Source: VAZQ01 sp040510815
Lineage (GTDB): Bacteria > Pseudomonadota > Alphaproteobacteria > Rhizobiales > Xanthobacteraceae
DNA length: 12,299 nucleotides
Assembly (NCBI GenBank): GCA_040510815.1
Contig: JBEVIH010000344.1
Span: 1-12,299 of the forward strand
Direction of reading: 5' to 3'
Shown here: positions 6,179-11,876 of the stretch, in pieces
Position numbering within the stretch: position 1 is the first letter of the stretch
Layout: each line of letters begins with the position of its first letter
Notes under the pieces: generated by a model
Told to the model about the DNA's origin: nothing
The model's database searches: none
Seen by the model: only the letters and a program-made list of their open reading frames with translations
Position numbers and translations under genes: made by a program

Positions 6179-6445
6179 TGTGCACTCTCCAAAAATCCTT
6201 CAGCCGCGGGGCGCCGACGGCCAGTCGGCCCGCTTCTAGGCGAAAGCCACTATTAGTTCAACGTCCACGGCAGCCCTGCTTGGTGCCCTGGCGCGGCGGC
6301 TTGGTTCAAGCGTTCCGCCGTGCCCGGTCGCGCCGTCGCAACCAATTTTTAACCCTGCGGCGAAACTTCCCCTCAACCCTAACGGAGCGTGAACGGCGGC
6401 GGCAACGATCGTGGGCGAGAAACGTGGCGGGCACGAGGCCGATTC

Positions 6446-6451
6446 GAGGGG
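6446..6451 (+). promoter_or_regulatory. Ribosome binding site deciding the start at 6458
   Basis: GAGGGG lies 6 nt upstream of the ATG at 6458 and supports that start over an in-frame ATG at 6389. The upstream start would add 23 unconserved-looking residues rich in Gly and Arg. Confidence 0.55.
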
Positions 6452-6457
6452 TCCACG

Positions 6458-6673
6458 ATGTATCCGACGCTGCTCGACTACTGCCAAGAGATGGGCGCCA
6501 CGCTCGCGCGCCTGCTCGCCTATGTCGGCGCCGTCGTGGCGCTGGGCCTGATCGCCGCCAAGATGTGCGCGCCGCCGCGGGTCGAGGCCGCGGTTGCGGT
6601 GACGATCGAGCGCGCCGACTGGCTCGCCGCCACCGGCGCCCCCGAGCTGCGCGGAAGGCAAGAAACGAAGTAG
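6458..6673 (+). CDS. Small single-pass membrane protein, unknown function
   Basis: A 71-residue protein: a short N-terminus (MYPTLLDYCQEMG), one hydrophobic helix at about residues 15-35 (ARLLAYVGAVVALGLIAAKM) and a C-terminal tail rich in Ala, Glu and Arg (residues 38-71, AVTIERADWLAATGAPEL) ending in QETK. I do not recognise the family. It is divergent from asd, with 279 nt between the two starts; the only A+T-rich island in that gap is around 6340-6352 (CAACCAATTTTTAACC), a possible promoter element for either gene. The stop is followed after 4 nt by palindrome D. Good ribosome binding site and codon use like its neighbours support a real gene. Confidence 0.65.
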   Translation: MYPTLLDYCQEMGATLARLLAYVGAVVALGLIAAKMCAPPRVEAAVAVTIERADWLAATGAPELRGRQETK

Positions 6674-6677
6674 CTCT

Positions 6678-6848
6678 CGTGTCCCGGGCGAGTGCAGCGT
6701 GTGTGAAGCACGAGCGGAACGAGACCTGGGACCCAGCGCAAGACTCGCGAAGCACAATTTCGTGACGCGCTACGCGCGTCGCTTCTTGCGCTGGGTCCCG
6801 GATCTTCGCTCCGGCTCGCTACGCTCGCCGTCGCTCGTCCGGGACACG
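6678..6848. repeat. Long nested palindromic repeat, copy D (most diverged)
   Basis: Arms CGTGTCCCGGG and TCCGGGACACG enclose 171 bp. The left inner arm reads GACCTGGGACCCAGCGC, the right GCGCTGGGTCCCGG. The core keeps the B/C orientation, but the central GCAATATTGC has decayed to CACAATTTCGTG. The right flank carries its own hairpin-like CGGCTCGCTACGCTCGCCG instead of the B/C version. It fills the gap between the 71-residue protein gene (stop 6673) and the cytochrome gene (stop 6853), with 4 nt left on either side. Confidence 0.9.
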
Positions 6849-6852
6849 GCCC

Positions 6853-7209
6853 TCACTTCTTCTGAAACGGGTTCTGCCAGCCGCGCGGCGCGGTGCGCGG
6901 CGGATAGGTCGCCTCCAGGTAATCGAGCACGACCTTGCGCTGGTCGCCGTCGAGCTTGGGCATGTTGTGCCGCTGCGTCATCCAGTCGAGCGTGTCGTCC
7001 CATTGCCGGCGCGACTGCCCCTGCTGGGCGACGATCCTGAAGCCGTGGCAGGGCGTGCAGGCATAGAAGGTGTCGTCGCGGCCGGGCCCGGCCGGATAGT
7101 CCTCCGGCTTCTCATCGCCCGGCGTGAAGGTTTGCGCCTGCGCCACGGCGGGCGCCGGCGCGAGCAGCAGCGCGGCGATGGCCGGCGCGATGATCAGGCG
7201 TAAGCGCAT
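6853..7209 (-). CDS. sorB: c-type cytochrome, SorB-like subunit of sulfite dehydrogenase
   Basis: A 118-residue periplasmic monohaem cytochrome c. The signal peptide covers residues 1-24 or so (LIIAPAIAALLLAPAPAVA, then QAQTF). The haem-binding CTPCH motif is at residues 51-55, and Met83 in HNMPKL is the probable distal ligand. The start ATG at 7209 lies 2 nt after the stop of the upstream sulfite dehydrogenase gene, so the pair is translationally linked. In the known SorAB enzyme (for example of Starkeya novella) the molybdenum subunit passes electrons from sulfite to such a cytochrome, then to the respiratory chain. The gene symbol rests on this context, since small cytochromes c are hard to assign by sequence alone. 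The gene ends PFQKK, 4 nt from palindrome D. Confidence 0.85.
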   Translation of the reverse strand: MRLRLIIAPAIAALLLAPAPAVAQAQTFTPGDEKPEDYPAGPGRDDTFYACTPCHGFRIVAQQGQSRRQWDDTLDWMTQRHNMPKLDGDQRKVVLDYLEATYPPRTAPRGWQNPFQKK

Positions 7210-7211
7210 GA

Positions 7212-8522
7212 TCACGCCACGCGGATCGCCACGCGGTGCAGCGTGTTGCCGCCGTAGCCCTGCGGGTTCCAGTTGCCGGCCACGTGCGGCTGCATGACGC
7301 CGCGGGAATCGGTCGCCCGCGTCCAGATCTCGTAATAGCCCTCGCCCGGCAGCTTCACGGTGGCGGTCCAGCGCTGCCAGTCGTACGGATTTTTTGGCGC
7401 GGAAAGCTGGGCCGGCCGCCAGCTCGCGCCGTAGTCGATCGAGACGTCGACGCGCCGCACCGTCAGGTCGCCGGCCCAGGCGGCGCCGCGCAGCTTCACC
7501 TCGCGCACGTCCTTGCCGTAGCTGGTGCCGTTCATCGGGCTGGTGATGATCGAGCGCACCGGCATCGATTCGAGGTCGCGGAAATTGTTGGGGTCGGCCG
7601 GGTCGCCGGGGACCATCGGCTTGACCGCGACCCGGTACGAGGTGCCGCCCATGCCCGGGCCGTCGTGCACCTTGTCGCGCACCCAGATGCGGGTGACCCA
7701 TTTCGAAGACACCGAGCCCGGCCAGCCCGGGATGATCAGCCGCAGCGGGCCGCCGTGGATGTTGGGCAGCGGCTCGCCGTTCATCCCGAACACCACGAGG
7801 TTGTTGGGGTCGAGCGCCTTCTTGATCGGAACGCCGCGCGAGAGCGCGTCCTTGCTGCCGTCGGCGAGGCTGCGGTCGGCGCCGTAGTGGCCGGTGAACA
7901 CCGCCGACGGCTTGACGCCGGCGGCCTTGAGCAGGTCGGCGAGCCGCACGCCGGTCCACTCGGCGCAGCCGACGCCGCCGTTGCCCCATTGGTTGCCGCG
8001 CGCTTGCGGGCTGAAGAACGAGCGGCCGTTGCCGCCGCATTCGAGCACCAGGCGCCGCGTAACCGGTCGGAATTTGGCTTTGAGCTCGCCGAGCGTGAGC
8101 TCGAGCTTGTTGTTGACCTCGCCGTCGACGGTGAGCTTCCAGGCGTCGGGGTCCTTGGCGGGGTCGGGGAGCTGGCCGTTGTTGCGCACGAAGAACTTGT
8201 CGGTCGGGGTGGTGTCGTCGTCGAGCAGGTGCTCGGGCGTCTCCGCCACCAGCGGGCGCTCGCCAAGCACCACGAGCTTGTCGCTCTTGCCCGGGAACGT
8301 GAGGTATTGCGGCCCCTTGGGGGCCGCCGCCTGCCCCTGCGCCAAGGCGGGAGGAATTGGCATGAACGGGCCACCGCCGACCGCCGCGATGGCGGCGAGG
8401 GCGCTGCCGCGCAGGAAGCCGCGCCGGTCGGGGGCGCTCATGCGGCCGAGCACGAGGGCGTCGGCGCGTTCGGGGTCGTCGCGGTAGAGTTCGTCGAGGG
8501 TGCGCTCGGTCTTGCCCGGCAT
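7212..8522 (-). CDS. sorA: Sulfite oxidase-family molybdopterin enzyme, SorA-like sulfite dehydrogenase
   Basis: A 436-residue periplasmic enzyme predicted to oxidise sulfite to sulfate. After a 30-residue lead, a Tat signal RRGFLRG (residues 33-39) precedes a hydrophobic AAIAAVGGG and cleavage near ALAQGQ (60-64), as expected for an exported molybdenum-cofactor protein. The molybdenum-ligating cysteine is Cys162 in LVLECGGNGR. Other family landmarks are FFVRNNG (110-116), AEWTGVRLADLL and the HGGPLRLIIPGWPG block, followed by the Ig-like C-terminal dimerisation domain with SIDYGASW and GYYEIWTRATDS. The ATG at 8522 has a perfect AGGAGG site 6 nt upstream; the longer in-frame extension to 8762 is rejected. 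It forms an operon with the cytochrome gene, 2 nt downstream. Other members of this family reduce or oxidise different substrates, so sulfite is probable, not proven. Confidence 0.9.
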   Translation of the reverse strand: MPGKTERTLDELYRDDPERADALVLGRMSAPDRRGFLRGSALAAIAAVGGGPFMPIPPALAQGQAAAPKGPQYLTFPGKSDKLVVLGERPLVAETPEHLLDDDTTPTDKFFVRNNGQLPDPAKDPDAWKLTVDGEVNNKLELTLGELKAKFRPVTRRLVLECGGNGRSFFSPQARGNQWGNGGVGCAEWTGVRLADLLKAAGVKPSAVFTGHYGADRSLADGSKDALSRGVPIKKALDPNNLVVFGMNGEPLPNIHGGPLRLIIPGWPGSVSSKWVTRIWVRDKVHDGPGMGGTSYRVAVKPMVPGDPADPNNFRDLESMPVRSIITSPMNGTSYGKDVREVKLRGAAWAGDLTVRRVDVSIDYGASWRPAQLSAPKNPYDWQRWTATVKLPGEGYYEIWTRATDSRGVMQPHVAGNWNPQGYGGNTLHRVAIRVA

Positions 8523-8750
8523 GGCGTCCTCCTGATCCTTCTGGGGGTCGTTTTTTCTATTTGTGACGGGTCTTGGAGGAAGATTCATATCAGGAAAGGC
8601 CGATAAGCCAAATCGATGCCGCAGGTGATGCGGCAAAGACACACAGCCGGGAAATCCGCATGCAGCCGGCGTATGGGGACACCAGTTGGCCGGGTCTGCG
8701 CTGTTGAGGGTTATGAAACGCGGATAGTGTAGGGATCGACCAACCATCAT

Positions 8751-8755
8751 GAGGA
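8751..8755 (+). promoter_or_regulatory. Ribosome binding site deciding the start at 8761
   Basis: GAGGA lies 5 nt before the ATG at 8761. The alternative ATG at 8749 has no comparable purine-rich site upstream, so the shorter start is preferred; the difference is only four residues. Confidence 0.5.
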
Positions 8756-8760
8756 ACGCC

Positions 8761-9120
8761 ATGGGCTTGAAAGCTTATGCGGCCGCTCTCGCTGCGGCCG
8801 CGATCGCGGTGACGGCATTCGCCGCCCCGCCCGCCGACGCCCAGACCCAGAGCAAGGCCAAGCGCTACTACGTGGACCAGCAGGGCCGGGTCGTGGCCGT
8901 GAACCGCCCACGCGCGCGCATCACGGTGGCGCCGCGCTCGTTCCTCGACGCCGGCACCGAGGTGCTGCCGGGCGAGCGCAAGTTCACCGACTACGCCTAT
9001 CCGCCGAACTATTTCCCGATGGGCCCCGTCACCAATACCGGCGGCAAGGTCGGCTGGGACCCCTCGCCGCTGCCGGGCCCGTTCGACCTGCGCAGCCCGC
9101 GCAATCCCTACGGCTGGTAG
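8761..9120 (+). CDS. Small exported protein of unknown function, Pro/Tyr-rich C-terminus
   Basis: A 119-residue protein. Residues 1-28 form a signal peptide (MGLKAYAAALAAAAIAVTAF, then PPADAQTQ). The mature part starts with a basic, tyrosine-containing stretch (SKAKRYYVDQQGRVVAVNRP) and continues with a segment rich in Pro, Gly, Tyr and Trp (YAYPPNYFPMGP, GWDPSPLPGPFD) ending SPRNPYGW. No cysteine and no known catalytic motif is visible. I do not recognise a named family, but the layout resembles conserved hypothetical periplasmic proteins of Bradyrhizobium-like bacteria (impression only). It is divergent from sorA, with 238 nt between the two starts, and convergent with the deaminase gene, with a strong hairpin in between. 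Confidence 0.75.
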   Translation: MGLKAYAAALAAAAIAVTAFAAPPADAQTQSKAKRYYVDQQGRVVAVNRPRARITVAPRSFLDAGTEVLPGERKFTDYAYPPNYFPMGPVTNTGGKVGWDPSPLPGPFDLRSPRNPYGW

Positions 9121-9149
9121 GCTCGTCGCGCGCCGCTGCGACGCGCGTC

Positions 9150-9187
9150 AGAGCATGTTCAGTTTCAACGGAAACTGAACATGCTCT
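9150..9187. terminator. Perfect 17-bp hairpin between convergent genes
   Basis: AGAGCATGTTCAGTTTC (9150-9166) and GAAACTGAACATGCTCT (9171-9187) are exact reverse complements around the 4-nt loop AACG. The hairpin lies 29 nt after the stop of the plus-strand gene and 64 nt from the stop of the minus-strand deaminase gene. It begins with the same AGAGCATG as the palindrome at 3849. There is no long U-tract on either strand, so it is not a textbook intrinsic terminator; a terminator role is inference from place and strength. Confidence 0.6.
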
Positions 9188-9251
9188 AACGTCTTTCGTT
9201 TATCGCATTTTCGGACGGAAAACCGGTTTCCACTTTTCCTGAAAATGCTCT
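9150..9251. repeat. Second copy of the GAGCATG repeat family, composite
   Basis: After the perfect hairpin, 9211-9250 carries GGAAAACCGGTTTCCACTTT followed by TCCTGAAAATGCTC. Read in reverse complement this aligns with the element at 3849-3897 (GAGCATGATCCCGAAAAGTGG and CCGGTTTTC). The two parts together make a composite repeat that runs up to the stop codon of the deaminase gene. Confidence 0.75.
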
Positions 9252-9722
9252 CTAGCACCCAAGCTTGGGCACGAAACCCTGCTCCAGCGTGCTTTCGGTG
9301 AACACGCGGCGCACGCGCGCCCAATAGAGCGCGCCCTGGCACATCGCGCACGGGGTGGCGGTCGAATAGACGTCGCAGTCCGACAAGTCACGGGTGCCGA
9401 GCCGGCGCGCAGCGTCGCGCACCGCCAGCAATTCGGAGTGCGCGGTCGGATCGGTGTGCAGCACGACGTAATTCCTGCCCTCGCCGACGATCACGCCGTT
9501 GCGCACCACCACCGCCCCATAGGCCTGGTCGCCCTCGCGCACGGCCTGGTCGCGCAGCGCGCGCGCCCGCGCCAGGAACGCGGCCTTGCTCGGCTCCGGC
9601 GGCTGGGCGAGCGGCGGCAAGGCCGGCTCTGCGGCGGCCGGCGCGGCGCGCACAATCTCCGCAAGCGGAACGAGGGCGAAGGCGGACAGCAGGCGACGCC
9701 GGTCTCGATCTTGTGCGGGCAT
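9252..9722 (-). CDS. Nucleoside/cytidine deaminase-family protein with a twin-arginine-like signal
   Basis: A 156-residue zinc-dependent deaminase of the cytidine/deoxycytidylate family. The zinc site is complete: His95 and Glu97 in TAHSELLAVRDA (HSE rather than the usual HAE) and PCAMC (124-128) with Cys125 and Cys128. The N-terminus MPAQDRDRRRLLSAFALVPL carries an arginine cluster directly before a hydrophobic stretch and an Ala-rich region (RAAPAAAEPALPP), resembling a Tat signal, which is unusual for a family that normally works in the cytoplasm. The start ATG at 9722 has a GGAGG site 9 nt upstream. The C-terminus (EQGFVPKLGC) is short, and the TAG stop abuts the palindromic repeat. It follows a tctC-type gene by 49 nt in the same direction, so co-transcription is likely. 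Base or nucleoside substrate unknown. Confidence 0.82.
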   Translation of the reverse strand: MPAQDRDRRRLLSAFALVPLAEIVRAAPAAAEPALPPLAQPPEPSKAAFLARARALRDQAVREGDQAYGAVVVRNGVIVGEGRNYVVLHTDPTAHSELLAVRDAARRLGTRDLSDCDVYSTATPCAMCQGALYWARVRRVFTESTLEQGFVPKLGC

Positions 9723-9771
9723 GATCGTTGAACCTCCGATGGGCTCGATGCTTTGGGCAACGGCCTTGCGT

Positions 9772-10749
9772 TCACTCCGCCTTGATGTTGGCGGCGCGGG
9801 CGGTCTCGGTCCAGTTGCGAAGATCGGTCGCGATGGTACGCGCGAACTCGGCGGCCGTGCCGCCGGCGGGCGCGATGCCCTGCTGGGCGAACTTGGCGAT
9901 CAGGTCGGGATCGCGCAGCGCGCGGTTCACCTCGGCATTGATGCGCTCGACGATCGCCGGCGGCGTGCCCGCCGTGGTCAGCAATCCGATCCACTGGATC
10001 GCCTCGAAGCCCGGATAGCCCTGCTCGGCCACCGTCGGCAGATCGGGCAGTTGCGGCTCGCGCGTGAGGCTGCCGGTCGCGATCGCCCGCAGCGCGCCGG
10101 CCTGCAGCTGCGGCAGCGACAGCAAGGTCGAGATCGCGGTGAGCTGGGTCTCGCCCGCCACCATCGCGGTCATGGCGGGCGCGCCGCCGCGATAGGGGAT
10201 GTGCTGCAGCTTGATGCCGGCCTTGCGGCTGAACAGCTCGATGACGAGGCTGGTCTGGGTGGCGGCGCCGGGCGAGGCGTAGTTGAACTTGCCCGGCTCG
10301 GCCTTGGCCAAGGCGACGAACTCGGCGAGCGAGGTCGCCGGCACCTTCGGGTTGACCAGAAACAGCAGCGAGTTCTTCGCCACCAGCACGATCGGCGCCA
10401 GGTCGCGCTCGGCGTCATAGGGCATCTGCGCGCGGGTGGCCGGGATGATCGCGAAGCTCGACGCCACCATCAGCAGCGAATAGCCGTCCGGCGGCGCCTT
10501 GGCGACCGCGTCGGTGCCGACCATGCCGCCGGCCGCCGGCCGGTTGTCGATCACGACCGGCTGCCCGAGCGCGCGCTCGAGATACGGCCCTACCAGCCGC
10601 GCCACCACGTCGTTGAGCCCGCCGGCCGCGAACGGCACGATCAGGCGGATCGGACGGTTCGGATAGTCCTGCGCCGGAGCGGGAACCGGAGCGAGCGCGA
10701 TCAACAGCGCCGCCAGGACGCCAAGCCGGCGACAACGCGAAGCAACCAT
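9772..10749 (-). CDS. TctC/Bug-family tripartite tricarboxylate transporter substrate-binding protein (copy 1)
   Basis: A 325-residue periplasmic solute-binding protein of the Bug (TctC) family. The signal peptide is residues 1-26 (LGVLAALLIALAPVPAPA, before QDYPNRP). The mature start YPNRPIRLIVPFAAGG is the family hallmark, followed by DNRPAAGG, VNPKVPATSL, NYASPGAATQT and HIPYRGGAPAM, all of which line the ligand site in known members. It ends WTETARAANIKAE. The ATG at 10749 follows a GAGGAG site; an in-frame ATG further upstream overlaps the neighbouring stop and is less likely. It lies 47 nt downstream of a paralogue with the same layout. No TctA or TctB membrane subunit is in the window, as is common for Bug proteins, which are often encoded apart. 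Ligands of this family are small carboxylates, amides or aromatic acids; this one cannot be named. Confidence 0.92.
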   Translation of the reverse strand: MVASRCRRLGVLAALLIALAPVPAPAQDYPNRPIRLIVPFAAGGLNDVVARLVGPYLERALGQPVVIDNRPAAGGMVGTDAVAKAPPDGYSLLMVASSFAIIPATRAQMPYDAERDLAPIVLVAKNSLLFLVNPKVPATSLAEFVALAKAEPGKFNYASPGAATQTSLVIELFSRKAGIKLQHIPYRGGAPAMTAMVAGETQLTAISTLLSLPQLQAGALRAIATGSLTREPQLPDLPTVAEQGYPGFEAIQWIGLLTTAGTPPAIVERINAEVNRALRDPDLIAKFAQQGIAPAGGTAAEFARTIATDLRNWTETARAANIKAE

Positions 10750-10796
10750 TGCAGCTCTCCTCGCTCCGCCGTTGCGGAGCACGACCAACGGAAGAT

Positions 10797-11780
10797 TCAT
10801 TCCACCTTGATGTTCGCCGCCCGCGCGGTCTCGGTCCACTGCCGAATCTCGGTCGCGATCAGCGCCTGGAACTCCTCGGGCGTGCTGCCGGTCGGCCTCA
10901 CGCCCTGCTCGGCGAATTTGTCGACCACCTCGGGCAGCCGGACGATGCGGTTGAGCTCGGCGTTGAGCCGCTCGACGATCGGCCGCGGGGTCCCGGCGGT
11001 GGTGAACACGCCCACCCACTGGATCGCCCGCACCTCCGGATAGCCGGACTCGGCCGTGGTCGGCACCTGCGGCAATTGCGGATGCCGCGTTGCGCCGCCG
11101 GTGGCGATCGGCCGGATGGTGCCGGCCCGGATGTGCGGAAAGATCACGTTCGGCGCCAGCAAGGTGAACTCGGCCTCGCCGGAGAGCACCGCCAGCGTCG
11201 CCGGCGCGCCGCCGCGATAGGGCACGTGCTGGGCAGTGATGCCGGCGCGGCGGCCCAGCAGCTCGATCAGCAGATGGGTCTGGCTGCCGGCGCCCGGCGA
11301 CGAGTAGTTCAGCTTTCCCGGATTCCGCTTCGCCAGCTCGACCAGCTCGGCGAGATTGGTCGCCGGCACTTTCGGGTTGACGAAGAACACCATCGCGTTG
11401 GTGTTGATGAGCGACACCGGCGCGAAATCGCGCTCGGTGCTGTAGGGCAGCTTGGCATTGAGCGCCGGCGTGACCGTGTGCGACGACGCCACCAGGAGGA
11501 GCGTGTGGCCGTCAGGCGCCGCCTTCGCCACCGCGTCGCTGCCGACGATGCCGCCCGCCGCCGGCCGGTTGTCGACGATCACGGTCTGGCCGAGTGCCTT
11601 CTCCAGGTGCGGCGCGATCAGCCGCGCCGCCACGTCGTTCGAGCCGCCGGCCGGGAACGGGACGATCAGCCGGATGACGTGGTCGGGATAGGCCTCGGCG
11701 GCGCCGGCGGCGAGGCCGACGACCAGCGCCGCGACGACGCCGAAACATCGCCGATAGGCGCGTGGCGAAACCGCTGGCAT
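10797..11780 (-). CDS. TctC/Bug-family tripartite tricarboxylate transporter substrate-binding protein (copy 2)
   Basis: A 327-residue paralogue of the downstream gene, alignable over its whole length: signal peptide 1-30 (cleavage AAEA before YPDHVIR), VPFPAGGSNDVAARL, DNRPAAGGIVGSDAVAKA, VNPKVPATNLAEL, NYSSPGAGSQTH, HVPYRGGAPATL, and the C-terminus WTETARAANIKVE. It differs at several ligand-site stretches, for example SSHTVTP where copy 1 has SSFAIIP and FTLLAPNVIF where copy 1 has LTAISTLLSL, so the two may bind different solutes. The ATG at 11780 has an AGGAG site 7 nt upstream. It is first in a likely three-gene operon (this gene, copy 1, deaminase) and lies 96 nt after the stop of leuB on the same strand. 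Confidence 0.92.
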   Translation of the reverse strand: MPAVSPRAYRRCFGVVAALVVGLAAGAAEAYPDHVIRLIVPFPAGGSNDVAARLIAPHLEKALGQTVIVDNRPAAGGIVGSDAVAKAAPDGHTLLLVASSHTVTPALNAKLPYSTERDFAPVSLINTNAMVFFVNPKVPATNLAELVELAKRNPGKLNYSSPGAGSQTHLLIELLGRRAGITAQHVPYRGGAPATLAVLSGEAEFTLLAPNVIFPHIRAGTIRPIATGGATRHPQLPQVPTTAESGYPEVRAIQWVGVFTTAGTPRPIVERLNAELNRIVRLPEVVDKFAEQGVRPTGSTPEEFQALIATEIRQWTETARAANIKVE

Positions 11781-11831
11781 CGGCGATCTCCTTGTTCTTT
11801 CTTGGCGCCTCTCAGCCTAGGCGCGGACGAT

Positions 11832-11854
11832 GGCGGCGGAAAGATCGCGCCGCC
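11832..11854 (-). terminator. Possible weak hairpin downstream of leuB
   Basis: GGCGGCG and CGCCGCC form a 7-bp stem around a 9-nt loop, 22 nt beyond the leuB stop. No U-tract follows on the minus strand. Short GC hairpins are frequent by chance in such DNA, so this is a weak call. Confidence 0.25.
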
Positions 11855-11876
11855 CGAGCAAAATGACGCAAGCCGC

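Noticed and set aside
6340..6352. CtrA-type TTAA-N7-TTAA site upstream of the 71-residue protein gene
   Set aside because: Only one TTAACC half-site is present; the second half-site at the right distance is missing.
738..6848. CRISPR array or insertion sequences as explanation of the four repeats
   Set aside because: Copies are 1.4-2.5 kb apart with genes between, carry no transposase and have no regular spacer structure.
7236..8606. 456-codon plus-strand open frame opposite sorA
   Set aside because: It is antisense to a well-supported molybdenum enzyme gene and its translation has no recognisable domain; long shadow frames are expected at this GC content.
8523..8762. N-terminal extension of SorA to 516 residues
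   Set aside because: The ATG at 8522 has an ideal AGGAGG site and places the Tat signal near the N-terminus; the extension overlaps the start region of the divergent gene.
9586..11043. 485-codon plus-strand open frame opposite the two tctC genes
   Set aside because: It is antisense to two genes with full family motifs, and its His/Arg/Gly-rich translation looks like a shadow.
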